64,000 bases of DNA, from contig NZ_FZOG01000001.1 of assembly GCF_900188155.1 (NCBI RefSeq), positions 767,104-831,103 of the forward strand, given 5' to 3'. A program made the translations under genes and the position numbers. The stretch's first letter is position 1. Each line of letters begins with the position of its first letter. The notes beneath the pieces are model-generated. The model was given only the letters and a program-made list of their open reading frames with translations. It did not search any database and was not told the origin of the DNA. This document shows, in pieces, positions 16,407 through 24,600 of the stretch. Source of the stretch: Pseudomonas segetis (GTDB taxonomy: Bacteria > Pseudomonadota > Gammaproteobacteria > Pseudomonadales > Pseudomonadaceae).

Positions 16407-17369
16407 ATGAGTCTATCTATGGTTAAGTACATTATTCAGTTTTCTACCGATTTCCACTTAATGGTTGCGCTGGCAGCAATACCTGACGCTTCAAATAATA
16501 AAATACTTATGTTAGGGCCGCGTACTTCGCTGGCGATTAAAGTTGCTAGTTATCTTCAGTCTGAATTTTTCGATATAGATGCAAGAGAGCCTAAAGTTAC
16601 CATTTTTGAAGCATTTAAACTCCTTGTTAATCAAAATAAATATGGAGAGGTTGTTATCGTATCTCCATTTGTATATCCATTTTTTGCGGCAATGGCTGCA
16701 AAAAAAAATGGTGACACCGTCAAATCGATAGTCAGAACTGATGAAGGAATTGGTAGTTATGCTTCAGTTACACATTACTATACCGCCCTTCGCTTAGAGG
16801 GACAGCTAAGTGTTTTAGGTGCTTTGAAACGAGCATTAGCTAAAAAAAGTGCCATGTGGGTGACTAAGAGTTTTCGTATATGTAAAGAGATGTATTTATT
16901 CAAGTCAGATTTGACTATCGATCAAACTATTAGTGAGCGGCTTAGGTTTATTTTGGAAAATCTAGGGCTTTCTAAGCAGCTTGATAATTGCGTGGTTTAT
17001 GTTAGTCAGCCATACGTTGTGTCTAGCTTTGAGTCTGGGCAATGTTATGCTGATTTTATTAAATTAATAGCTGGTCACTGTGGTGAAGGTTTACGATTTA
17101 TTATAAAGAAACATCCAAGAGATGATTTTGATTACGAATCATATGGCTTTGATGTAGCATGCGGAATGCCGCTTGAAACGTATTCATTGAATAATTCTGT
17201 GGTTTTTGGATTTTCATCTACAGCACTTTTAATGGCTAAGTTTTTTTCTAACTGTCGGGATGCGTATTTTATCAAGATGGATGGGTTTGGTCCTTTTTAT
17301 AATAATATGTCAGCTATGAATAGAAATTTATTCGATAATTATCTCAAATGTATAGATTCAAAAATATGA
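16407..17369 (+). CDS. Polysialyltransferase-like glycosyltransferase, candidate pseudaminyltransferase
   Basis: 320-aa protein with no long similarity I can name, but it carries in order the three short motifs of bacterial sialyl/polysialyltransferases: D/E-D/E-G as TDEG (111-114), HP as KKHPRDD (234-240), and a Ser-rich SST (270-272) in GFSSTALL. It also has VVYVSQP (197-202) before the HP motif, a common strand in these GT-B enzymes. Such enzymes use CMP-nonulosonates as donors and invert the anomeric centre. The only CMP-nonulosonate made here is CMP-Pse, so a role in adding pseudaminic acid to the O-unit is inferred. No signal peptide or TM helix is evident, so it should act in the cytoplasm. 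ATG 16407 or Met5 could be the start; the Shine-Dalgarno is weak. A9 at 16700-16708 is another slippage-prone tract. Confidence 0.7.
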   Translation: MSLSMVKYIIQFSTDFHLMVALAAIPDASNNKILMLGPRTSLAIKVASYLQSEFFDIDAREPKVTIFEAFKLLVNQNKYGEVVIVSPFVYPFFAAMAAKKNGDTVKSIVRTDEGIGSYASVTHYYTALRLEGQLSVLGALKRALAKKSAMWVTKSFRICKEMYLFKSDLTIDQTISERLRFILENLGLSKQLDNCVVYVSQPYVVSSFESGQCYADFIKLIAGHCGEGLRFIIKKHPRDDFDYESYGFDVACGMPLETYSLNNSVVFGFSSTALLMAKFFSNCRDAYFIKMDGFGPFYNNMSAMNRNLFDNYLKCIDSKI

Positions 17370-17388
17370 ATAATGGTTGCTTATATTT

Positions 17389-18333
17389 ATGATTGCATTG
17401 GTGCTAGGTGCTTCGGGTTTTATCGGGTCAAAATTGGTTTCTCGTCTGCTTCAGCAGGGAGTGCATGTAAGGCTTGTAACAAGATCTGATAATCTTGCAT
17501 ATTTATCTAGCAATGAACAAGTAGAAATTATAAAGATGGATTTGTTAGATCGCACAGCTCCATTTGATGAAATTATTAATGGATGTAACGTGATATTTAA
17601 TTGCGCTGGCGAACTTAAAAATATAAATAGAATGAGAGGCTTGCATGTTAAAGTTGTTCAAAATATGATCAATGCATGTCAACGGCTCTCTCTTAAATCT
17701 AACTGCTCCATTCATTGGGTGCAGTTAAGTAGTGTTGGTGCTTATGGGAAAGGGGATGGCCGGTGTAGAGTCGTTACGGAAGAGACGGTAACGAATCCAC
17801 ATGGGGAGTATGAGATTACCAAAACTGATGCTGATAAAATAATAATGAGTTCTGAGGGAAGTTTTACCTGGAGCATACTGCGTCCTTCAAATGTTTATGG
17901 GCCAGGTATGCCCAACAATTCTTTGCGGCAGTTAGCAAAAATCATTTCTAAACGTTTGTTTTTTTACATAGGCTTTCATCGATCAATTGCTACCTATGTG
18001 CATGTCGATGATGTCGTTTCAGCATTGATTTTATGTGCGTCTGATCAGCGTGCAAAAAATCAAGTTTTCAATGTTTCCAATGATTGCTATTTGGATAGAG
18101 TTATCAATGCTATAGCAAGCTATTATTCAGTTTCGATACCAAGAATAAGATTGCCTATCCCGCTCGTTAGATGCTTAGTATTTATAGTGTCCCGCGTTGT
18201 CTCATTGCCTATAAATCAGGAGCGTATAAATGCCTTGGTTTCTAGAACAAGATATCCAACATCGAAGATTGAAGCTGTGCTTGATTTTTCGCCTTCAAAA
18301 GCACTTGATTCAAATATTGAGGATATTTTTTAA
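17389..18333 (+). CDS. NAD-dependent epimerase/dehydratase (extended SDR)
   Basis: 314-aa sugar-nucleotide-type SDR. GASGFIG near the N-terminus binds NAD(P); the active site is YEITK (Tyr-x-x-x-Lys) with an upstream Ser in VQLSSVGAYG, and RPSNVYGPG is a typical substrate loop. The substrate cannot be read from sequence: UDP-HexNAc 4-epimerase or 4-keto reductase activities are both possible. ATG 17389 is chosen; TTG 17377 would add four residues (MLIF). It is very AT-rich and sits between two transferase genes, so it probably supplies or modifies one O-unit sugar. Confidence 0.8.
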   Translation: MIALVLGASGFIGSKLVSRLLQQGVHVRLVTRSDNLAYLSSNEQVEIIKMDLLDRTAPFDEIINGCNVIFNCAGELKNINRMRGLHVKVVQNMINACQRLSLKSNCSIHWVQLSSVGAYGKGDGRCRVVTEETVTNPHGEYEITKTDADKIIMSSEGSFTWSILRPSNVYGPGMPNNSLRQLAKIISKRLFFYIGFHRSIATYVHVDDVVSALILCASDQRAKNQVFNVSNDCYLDRVINAIASYYSVSIPRIRLPIPLVRCLVFIVSRVVSLPINQERINALVSRTRYPTSKIEAVLDFSPSKALDSNIEDIF

Positions 18334-18378
18334 TGTGGTTTTATTATTTAAATATTTATCAGATGGAAGGGAATTGGT

Positions 18379-19569
18379 TTGCTAATTGGAAATAAAGGAC
18401 GTCAACGTGCCATCAGTAACTTACATGTGGCTCGAGTTTCAACAGTCCCTTTTTTTGTAATTACTCAGTTAAGTGCTCAGTTATCCGCTTTAGTAAGGGC
18501 GGGAGCGAAGGTATCGGTTGTCGCCAGCGATGATGAGCACTCCTGCGCTCTAAGTACAGTTGGTGGGGTTAGGTTCTATCCAGTTAATATTTGCCGTAAT
18601 ATTAGTTTGATTAAAGATCTAAAAAGTCTTTTTCAGCTCATCAAGCTTTTTCGAGCACAACGTTTTGATATTGTTCATTCGACAACTCCTAAGGCCGGTT
18701 TGCTCTGCGCGATAGCGGGTTGGATAGCACGTGTGGACGTGCGTTTGCACACGTTCACAGGTCAGCCTTGGGTCACAATGAGTGGACTCAAACAAAGATT
18801 ATTAAAGCTGTGTGACCGTCTAATCGGAATGCTTAATACTCACTGTTACACAGATAGTATTAGTCAAAGGGAGTTTTTAGTCAGTTCTGGAATCGTTTCA
18901 CCATCTAAAATCTCAGTGGTCGGTACTGGTTCTTTGGCGGGAGTAGATGTTAAGCGTTTTAGTCGTGATCGATTCTCTTACCATGATCGATTAGCACTTC
19001 GTACATCTCTTTCTATACCCCAGTGCTCTAAAGTAGTCCTATTTGTTGGTAGAGTTACACGTGATAAAGGAATACAAGAGCTCTTAGACGCGTTTTCTTG
19101 TGTACAATCTTCTCTCAGCGATGATGTCGTATTACTTGTCGTCGGCCCTTTCGAGCCTGATGCCAAATTATTATTTGAGAATTTCGGCGATGATATAGCA
19201 CATAGCAACATACGGATAATTGGATTTTCTGATACTCCTGAGTCATACATGGCAATAGCTGACGTACTTTGCCTTCCAAGTTATCGTGAAGGTTTTGGGA
19301 CTGTAGTAATCGAAGCTGCTGCTATGGGAGTGCCAACCATTGGTACTAATATCTATGGCTTATCTGATGCTATTGTGGATGGCGAAACTGGTCTTCTTGT
19401 TCCGGTCAAAGATTACCGAGCTTTAGCCGATGCTTTACATAAAGTATTAGATGATGATGTACTGCGGACAAATATGTCGATAAGTGCCTGTTCTCGAGCT
19501 GTTAAAAGTTTCGATTCTGAGTATTGTTCTAATTTACTCATACAGGAATATGAGGGTTTTTTCAGATGA
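18379..19569 (+). CDS. Glycosyltransferase family 4
   Basis: 396-aa GT-B glycosyltransferase. The N-terminal acceptor domain has VHSTTPKAGLL. The C-terminal donor domain begins with VLFVGRVTRDKGI and has the retaining-GT E-x7-E motif in REGFGTVVIE, then GETGLLVPV. It should add one sugar to the lipid-linked O-unit at the cytoplasmic face. The start is TTG 18379, supported by GGAAGGGA (18365-18372) 6 bases upstream; no in-frame ATG occurs near. It overlaps the next gene by four bases. Specificity is unknown; HexNAc transfer is common for similar GTs next to wbpL, but that is inference. Confidence 0.88.
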   Translation: MLIGNKGRQRAISNLHVARVSTVPFFVITQLSAQLSALVRAGAKVSVVASDDEHSCALSTVGGVRFYPVNICRNISLIKDLKSLFQLIKLFRAQRFDIVHSTTPKAGLLCAIAGWIARVDVRLHTFTGQPWVTMSGLKQRLLKLCDRLIGMLNTHCYTDSISQREFLVSSGIVSPSKISVVGTGSLAGVDVKRFSRDRFSYHDRLALRTSLSIPQCSKVVLFVGRVTRDKGIQELLDAFSCVQSSLSDDVVLLVVGPFEPDAKLLFENFGDDIAHSNIRIIGFSDTPESYMAIADVLCLPSYREGFGTVVIEAAAMGVPTIGTNIYGLSDAIVDGETGLLVPVKDYRALADALHKVLDDDVLRTNMSISACSRAVKSFDSEYCSNLLIQEYEGFFR

Positions 19570-20564
19570 CGATGCACTGCACTCCTGGTGAAGATCAGCC
19601 TTGTCGTGTCATGGTCACTGGTGCTTCCGGTTTTGTAGGGAAGAACCTACTTGGCTGCTTAAGTACTTTAGACGGGGTACATCCCGTTGCTATATATCGA
19701 CATGCTAGTTGCACTGATGATGCGCTTTTTGATAGTTACAGTGTTGGAGATATTGGTTCTACTACCGACTGGTCTTCAGCACTTGCACATTCAGATGTTG
19801 TTGTACATTCAGCAGCTAGAGTCCATGTGATGAATGAGGTTTCTGCCGATCCGCTTAATGCTTTTCGTGAGGTTAATGTTGAAGGTACTTTAAACTTAGC
19901 ACGCCAAGCTGTGTCTTTTGGTATTAAACGTTTTATTTTTATTAGCTCTATCAAAGTCAATGGTGAAAGTACTGAGCTCAACCATGCCTACAAAGCTGAT
20001 GATTTACCAAAGCCTACTGATCCTTACGGGATATCGAAAATGGAGGCTGAGCAACAGTTAATTGACTTGGCTGCCACGACGGATATGGAGGTTGTGATTA
20101 TTCGGCCGGTATTAGTTTACGGGCCAGGTGTAAAGGCAAATTTTCTAAATATGATGCATTGGTTGAATAAGGGGGTTCCCCTACCATTCGGCTCTATTAA
20201 TAATTTGCGCAGTATGGTTGCGTTAGATAATTTGATTGATCTTATTGTTACTTGTTTAAAGCATCCTGCTGCAGCAAATCAAATTTTTTTGGTAAGTGAT
20301 GGTGAAGATTTATCTACAACCATACTACTTAAAAAAATGGCTACAGCTTTAGGAAAGTCAGCACATTTATTGCCTCTGCCAAACTGGTTGTTACGGCTGA
20401 TTTTTACTGCTATTGGAAAACAAGCTATTGGCCAGCGTTTATGTAGCTCTCTACAGGTTGATATTAACAAAACGCGAGATTTACTTGACTGGGCACCACG
20501 GGTTTCAGTTGATAATGCTTTGCGTAAAACAGCCAATGATTTTTTGCGGAGCCTTAATAAATGA
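19566..20564 (+). CDS. UDP-4-keto-6-deoxy-HexNAc reductase / epimerase, WbpV-like
   Basis: 332-aa extended SDR. VTGASGFVG binds NAD(P); FISSIKVNGE and DPYGISKMEAEQ give the Ser/Tyr/Lys active site, and RPVLVYGPG is the substrate loop. Genes of this kind directly before wbpL and wbpM in P. aeruginosa (wbpV, wbpK) reduce the WbpM product to UDP-D-QuiNAc or UDP-D-FucNAc. Which of the two is made here cannot be told. It overlaps the GT4 gene (ATGA) and wbpL (ATGA), giving a coupled block for the initiating sugar. Confidence 0.88.
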   Translation: MTMHCTPGEDQPCRVMVTGASGFVGKNLLGCLSTLDGVHPVAIYRHASCTDDALFDSYSVGDIGSTTDWSSALAHSDVVVHSAARVHVMNEVSADPLNAFREVNVEGTLNLARQAVSFGIKRFIFISSIKVNGESTELNHAYKADDLPKPTDPYGISKMEAEQQLIDLAATTDMEVVIIRPVLVYGPGVKANFLNMMHWLNKGVPLPFGSINNLRSMVALDNLIDLIVTCLKHPAAANQIFLVSDGEDLSTTILLKKMATALGKSAHLLPLPNWLLRLIFTAIGKQAIGQRLCSSLQVDINKTRDLLDWAPRVSVDNALRKTANDFLRSLNK

Positions 20565-21583
20565 CTATCTGGTGGGTATTACCCGCAGCAACAATACTCG
20601 CAGTTTTTCTTACGGGTGCTCTGCGTCGTTATGCATTGGTACATAGCTTGATGGACTTGCCTAATGCTCGGAGTTCACATTCAATTCCCACTCCAAGGGG
20701 GGGAGGTGTTGCAATAGTTGCAAGCTTTTCATTATTTCTTTCTATTGCTGCTTTTGGGGGGGGTGTTTCATCCTCGTTTGCGTGGGCATTACTGGGTGCT
20801 GGGTTAGGTATTGCATTTCTTGGTTTTCTAGACGATCACGGTCACATTATTGCACGTTGGAGATTAGTGGGGCATTTTTCCGCCGCTGTTTGGATTCTTT
20901 TTTTATTAGATGGCCTTCCTCCCATTGTTTTTTCCGGATATAAAATTGATTTGGGATGGTTTGGTCATGTCGTAGCAGCATTTTATCTAGTCTGGCTGCT
21001 TAATTTGTATAACTTTATGGACGGTATAGACGGGATAGCGAGCTTTGAGGCTGTCTGTGTCAGTATTGGAGCTGCACTTTGTTACGTTATAGTGGAGCAG
21101 GGTTCGTTAATTCTAGCTCCTTTAACGCTTGCATTTGCAGTTCTCGGTTTTCTGTATTGGAATTTCCCACGCGCTCGGATTTTTATGGGCGATGCTGGCA
21201 GCGGATTTCTTGGAATTATATTAGGTGGTATGTCGATTCAAGCGGCTTGGGCTGCTCCGCAGCTATTCTGGTGCTGGCTAATTTTGTTAGGTGTATTTAT
21301 TGTTGACGCTACATTCACCTTAGTCCGAAGATTATTACGTGGTGATAAGGTTTACGAAGCCCATCGTAGTCATGCTTACCAGCATGCATCTCGATTTTTT
21401 AAAAGTCATTCATCAGTAACACTTGCTGTTATTGCAATCAACGTGCTTTGGCTGATGCCCATTTCCGTGGTTGTTGCGTATGGCTTGATCGATGGTTTTT
21501 TTGCTACGCTTCTGGCTTATACTCCTTTGGTTTATCTGGCTATAAGGTTTCATGCTGGCGAGCTTGAGTCTCAAAAGAATTGA
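20561..21583 (+). CDS. wbpL: Undecaprenyl-phosphate glycosyltransferase, WbpL/WecA family
   Basis: 340-aa polyprenyl-phosphate HexNAc-1-P transferase with about ten TM helices; it starts O-unit assembly by transferring a HexNAc-1-phosphate to undecaprenyl phosphate. Motifs in order: DLPNARSSHSIPTPRGGG (about 33-50), NFMDGIDGIAS (about 150), GDAGSGFLG (about 210) and HRSHAYQHA (about 268), the last being the WecA/WbpL HIHH-type loop. Two G tracts occur: G7 at 20697-20703 in PRGGG and G8 at 20756-20763 in FGGGVS. ATGA overlap with the upstream reductase gene. Confidence 0.93.
   Translation: MTIWWVLPAATILAVFLTGALRRYALVHSLMDLPNARSSHSIPTPRGGGVAIVASFSLFLSIAAFGGGVSSSFAWALLGAGLGIAFLGFLDDHGHIIARWRLVGHFSAAVWILFLLDGLPPIVFSGYKIDLGWFGHVVAAFYLVWLLNLYNFMDGIDGIASFEAVCVSIGAALCYVIVEQGSLILAPLTLAFAVLGFLYWNFPRARIFMGDAGSGFLGIILGGMSIQAAWAAPQLFWCWLILLGVFIVDATFTLVRRLLRGDKVYEAHRSHAYQHASRFFKSHSSVTLAVIAINVLWLMPISVVVAYGLIDGFFATLLAYTPLVYLAIRFHAGELESQKN
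20697..20703 (+). repeat. G7 homopolymer inside wbpL
   Basis: Seven G in the conserved PRGGG codons of wbpL, near residue 47. Confidence 0.85.
20756..20763 (+). repeat. G8 homopolymer inside wbpL
   Basis: Eight G (ttt GGG GGG GGt) coding for FGGG near residue 67; the second tract in this gene, only 52 bp after the first. Confidence 0.9.
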
Positions 21584-21637
21584 ATACAGTGTTAGCAAAC
21601 CGTGTACTGACCACTTAATTCGGACGCCACACAATAT

Positions 21638-23632
21638 ATGGATACGCTTCGCATTTGGTTACTCAAGCTTCCGCGGCGGTATAAGCGCCTATTGCAGGTT
21701 GCGGTTGATACCTGCCTTGTCTGGGGTGCGCTTTGGCTTGCCTTTGTTGTCAGGTTGGGTATCGAGAATCCAATTAACCCACTCGCGGGGCACTTATGGC
21801 TGTTTATAACAGCTCCGCTGATAGCGATCCCTGTTTTTACCCGGGTCGGTATGTATCGTGCGGTCATGCGCTATTTCGGCAATGACGCGCTGATCACTAT
21901 CTTCAAGGCGATCAGCATTTCCTCGCTACTGCTGGCGCTCGCGGTCTATTGGTACCAGGCTTCGCCTGTAGTGGTTCCCCGCTCAGTTGTCTTCAACTAT
22001 TGGTGGCTGAGCCTTGTGATGATCGGCGGCTTGCGCCTGGTCATGCGCCAATATTTCATGGGCGACTGGTATGTTGCCGCGCAGCAGGTGCCTTTTTTCA
22101 ACAAGAATGAAAACCTTCCCAGGGTTGCCATTTATGGGGCCGGTGCCGCAGGCAACCAGCTTGTGGCGGCCTTGCGCATGGGGCGCGCTATGCGGCCTGT
22201 CGCCTTTATTGATGATGACAGTGATATCGCCACGCGCATCATTTCAGGCATCAAGGTTTATAAACCCAAGCACATCCAGCAAATGATCGATGAGACTGGG
22301 GCGCAAGAGATCCTCTTGGCGATCCCTTCCGCAACACGGGTTCGGCGTCGTGAAATCCTGGAGCACCTTGAAGGCTTCCCGCTGCATGTTCGCAGCATCC
22401 CAGGGTTTATGGACCTGGCGAGCGGTCGGGTGAAGGTTGATGATGTCCAGGAAGTTGATATCGCAGATTTGCTTGGCCGGGATGCCGTTCCTCCACGCAA
22501 GCCATTGTTTGAACGTTGCATCCGTGGCCAGGTAGTGATGGTTACGGGGGCGGGCGGTTCCATTGGATCTGAGCTCTGCAGGCAGATTATTGCTACCGGG
22601 CCAATCACGCTTATTCTGTTCGAGCACAGTGAGTTCAACCTATACAGCATTCATGCAGAGCTTGAGCAACGTGCTGCCCGCGAATCGCTGCCTTTGAACC
22701 TGGTGCCCATTCTTGGTTCGATCCGCAATCCAGGACGCTTGCTTGATGTGATGCGCACCTGGAAGGTCAATACGGTCTATCACGCCGCTGCCTACAAGCA
22801 TGTGCCTATGGTCGAGCACAATATTGCAGAAGGCGTGCTCAACAACGTCATTGGCTCTGTCAACACGGCCCAGGCTGCACTTAAAGCCGGAGTTGAGCAT
22901 TTTGTATTGATCTCAACTGACAAGGCGGTGCGCCCAACCAATGTCATGGGCAGCACCAAGCGTCTGGCCGAAATGGTTTTGCAGGCTTTGAGCCAGGAGT
23001 CCGCTCCGGTCTTGTTTGGTGATAATGACACGGTTCACCACGTCAACAAGACCCGATTCACCATGGTCCGGTTTGGCAATGTGCTGGGCTCGTCGGGTTC
23101 TGTTATTCCACGTTTTCATGAACAGATTCGCCAAGGTGGGCCAGTTACCGTCACCCATCCAAACATCACCCGTTATTTCATGACCATTCCTGAAGCGGCT
23201 CAACTGGTTATCCAGGCTGGGGCGATGGGGCTGGGTGGTGATGTCTTTGTTCTGGATATGGGGCACCCGGTCAAGATCGTTGATCTTGCAGAAAAGATGG
23301 TTCACTTGAGTGGCCTTAGCATTCGTTCCGAGAAAAATCCGCACGGTGATATCACCATTCAATACACCGGGTTGCGCCCAGGCGAGAAGCTCTATGAAGA
23401 GTTGCTGATAGGCGACAATGTCAGCCCTACAGAACATCCAATGATCATGCGTGCCAGTGAAGAACACCTTGCATGGGATGACTTCAGGCAGGTGCTCAAC
23501 GAGTTGGTTAGTTCAGTTGCGGCTGATGATTATGGTCGCGTCCGCCAACTGCTGCGTGAGACAGTAAGCGGATACAAGCCTGATGGTGAAATCGTTGATT
23601 GGATCCATCAGCAGCGTCGCCTCGAGCCTTGA
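21638..23632 (+). CDS. wbpM: WbpM, UDP-GlcNAc 4,6-dehydratase (membrane-bound)
   Basis: 664 aa. Four N-terminal TM helices (about 15-130), a CoA-binding/Rossmann domain with IYGAGAAGNQL (about 165-175), then the dehydratase domain starting VTGAGGSIGSELCRQI (about 303-318). The catalytic segment reads STDKAVRPTNVMGSTK, with Met where Tyr is usual; this S-M-K triad is known for WbpM-type enzymes. It makes the UDP-4-keto-6-deoxy sugar used by the WbpV-like reductase. Base composition is again core-like, so this is the conserved right boundary of the locus, as in P. aeruginosa. No close upstream Shine-Dalgarno is obvious for ATG 21638. Downstream 23633-23752 shows no strong terminator. Confidence 0.95.
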   Translation: MDTLRIWLLKLPRRYKRLLQVAVDTCLVWGALWLAFVVRLGIENPINPLAGHLWLFITAPLIAIPVFTRVGMYRAVMRYFGNDALITIFKAISISSLLLALAVYWYQASPVVVPRSVVFNYWWLSLVMIGGLRLVMRQYFMGDWYVAAQQVPFFNKNENLPRVAIYGAGAAGNQLVAALRMGRAMRPVAFIDDDSDIATRIISGIKVYKPKHIQQMIDETGAQEILLAIPSATRVRRREILEHLEGFPLHVRSIPGFMDLASGRVKVDDVQEVDIADLLGRDAVPPRKPLFERCIRGQVVMVTGAGGSIGSELCRQIIATGPITLILFEHSEFNLYSIHAELEQRAARESLPLNLVPILGSIRNPGRLLDVMRTWKVNTVYHAAAYKHVPMVEHNIAEGVLNNVIGSVNTAQAALKAGVEHFVLISTDKAVRPTNVMGSTKRLAEMVLQALSQESAPVLFGDNDTVHHVNKTRFTMVRFGNVLGSSGSVIPRFHEQIRQGGPVTVTHPNITRYFMTIPEAAQLVIQAGAMGLGGDVFVLDMGHPVKIVDLAEKMVHLSGLSIRSEKNPHGDITIQYTGLRPGEKLYEELLIGDNVSPTEHPMIMRASEEHLAWDDFRQVLNELVSSVAADDYGRVRQLLRETVSGYKPDGEIVDWIHQQRRLEP

Positions 23633-23752
23633 TAAAGCCTTGAGTTGCTGTGGTTTGCCCTGATCATTCAGGAGGCTAATGGTACGTGGGTGGGATTATG
23701 TCCTTGGGTACACTGCCTAGCATTAACCACAGCACCATAAGGCGACCTCCGT

Positions 23753-24556
23753 ATGCAAAATCGCATCATGATTACTGGCGCAGGCTCAGGTTTAGGCCGT
23801 GAAATAGCGTTGCGTTGGGCACGTGAAGGCTGTCAGCTTGCACTCTCCGATGTTAATGCTGCAGGCCTTGCCGAAACCCTCGGGCTTGTACGCGAGGCGG
23901 GCGGCGACGGCTTTACCCAGCGTTGTGATGTGCGTGATTACAGCCAGCTAACTGAGTTTGCCCAGGCTTGCGACGAGAAATTCGGTGGTATTGATGTGAT
24001 AGTCAATAACGCCGGCGTTGCTTCGGGTGGTTTCTTCAGCGAATTGTCGCTCGAGGACTGGGATTGGCAGATCGCAATCAACCTGATGGGGGTGGTGAAA
24101 GGGTGCAAGGCCTTCCTGCCCTTGCTTGAGCGTAGCAAGGGCAAGATCATCAACATCGCTTCAATGGCTGCCTTGATGCAGGGCCCGGCCATGAGTAACT
24201 ACAACGTGGCCAAGGCCGGTGTTGTCGCGCTTTCCGAGAGTTTGTTGATAGAGCTTAAAGACCAGGGTGTAGGCGTTCATGTTGTGTGCCCATCCTTCTT
24301 CCAAACCAACTTGCTTGATTCATTTCGCGGACCAACGCCCGCAATGAAAGCCCAAGTGGGCAAGTTGCTTGAGAGTTCGCCAATCAGTGCGCAAGAGATT
24401 GCCGACTACATCTACCAGCAAGTCGAGCAGGGTGAGTTTATGATTTTGCCGCACGAACAAGGGCGCATGGCCTGGACGCTTAAGCAGCAGAACCCGCAAA
24501 TGCTCTATGACGAAATGGCCAAGATGGCAACTAAGATGAAGGCCAAGGGTAATTAA
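23753..24556 (+). CDS. Short-chain dehydrogenase/reductase
   Basis: 267-aa classical SDR: TGAGSGLG (about 8-15), NNAG (about 85-88), Ser in NIASMAA and YNVAK (Tyr/Lys) about residue 150. A cytoplasmic NAD(P)-dependent oxidoreductase; the substrate is not evident. It has its own 120-bp upstream region and AAGG at 23739-23742, core-like codon use, and lies outside the O-antigen gene block, so participation in LPS synthesis is not implied. It converges on rmlD, separated by the hairpin at 24569-24593. Confidence 0.88.
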   Translation: MQNRIMITGAGSGLGREIALRWAREGCQLALSDVNAAGLAETLGLVREAGGDGFTQRCDVRDYSQLTEFAQACDEKFGGIDVIVNNAGVASGGFFSELSLEDWDWQIAINLMGVVKGCKAFLPLLERSKGKIINIASMAALMQGPAMSNYNVAKAGVVALSESLLIELKDQGVGVHVVCPSFFQTNLLDSFRGPTPAMKAQVGKLLESSPISAQEIADYIYQQVEQGEFMILPHEQGRMAWTLKQQNPQMLYDEMAKMATKMKAKGN

Positions 24557-24568
24557 GGTTTGGGCTTT

Positions 24569-24593
24569 TAGAGGAGCATTTGCTGCTCCTCTA
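24569..24593. terminator. Bidirectional terminator between SDR and rmlD
   Basis: TAGAGGAGCA (24569-24578) pairs with TGCTCCTCTA (24584-24593) around TTTGC. TTT precedes it and TTG follows, so it can serve both converging genes. Confidence 0.75.
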
Positions 24594-24600
24594 TTGTGAA

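Larger units (their letters stand above)
8171..21600 (+). other. AT-rich interior of the O-antigen locus
   Basis: From the end of wzz to the start of wbpM the sequence becomes visibly AT-rich, with frequent ATA, AGA, TTA and AAT codons, most marked at 15200-18400. It returns to the GC-richer core style at 21638. Gene order is wzx, pseBCFGHI, wzy, transferase, epimerase, GT4, wbpV-like, wbpL, all on the + strand with small gaps or overlaps. This is the expected pattern of a serotype-specific cassette exchanged between conserved wzz and wbpM flanks. Confidence 0.85.
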
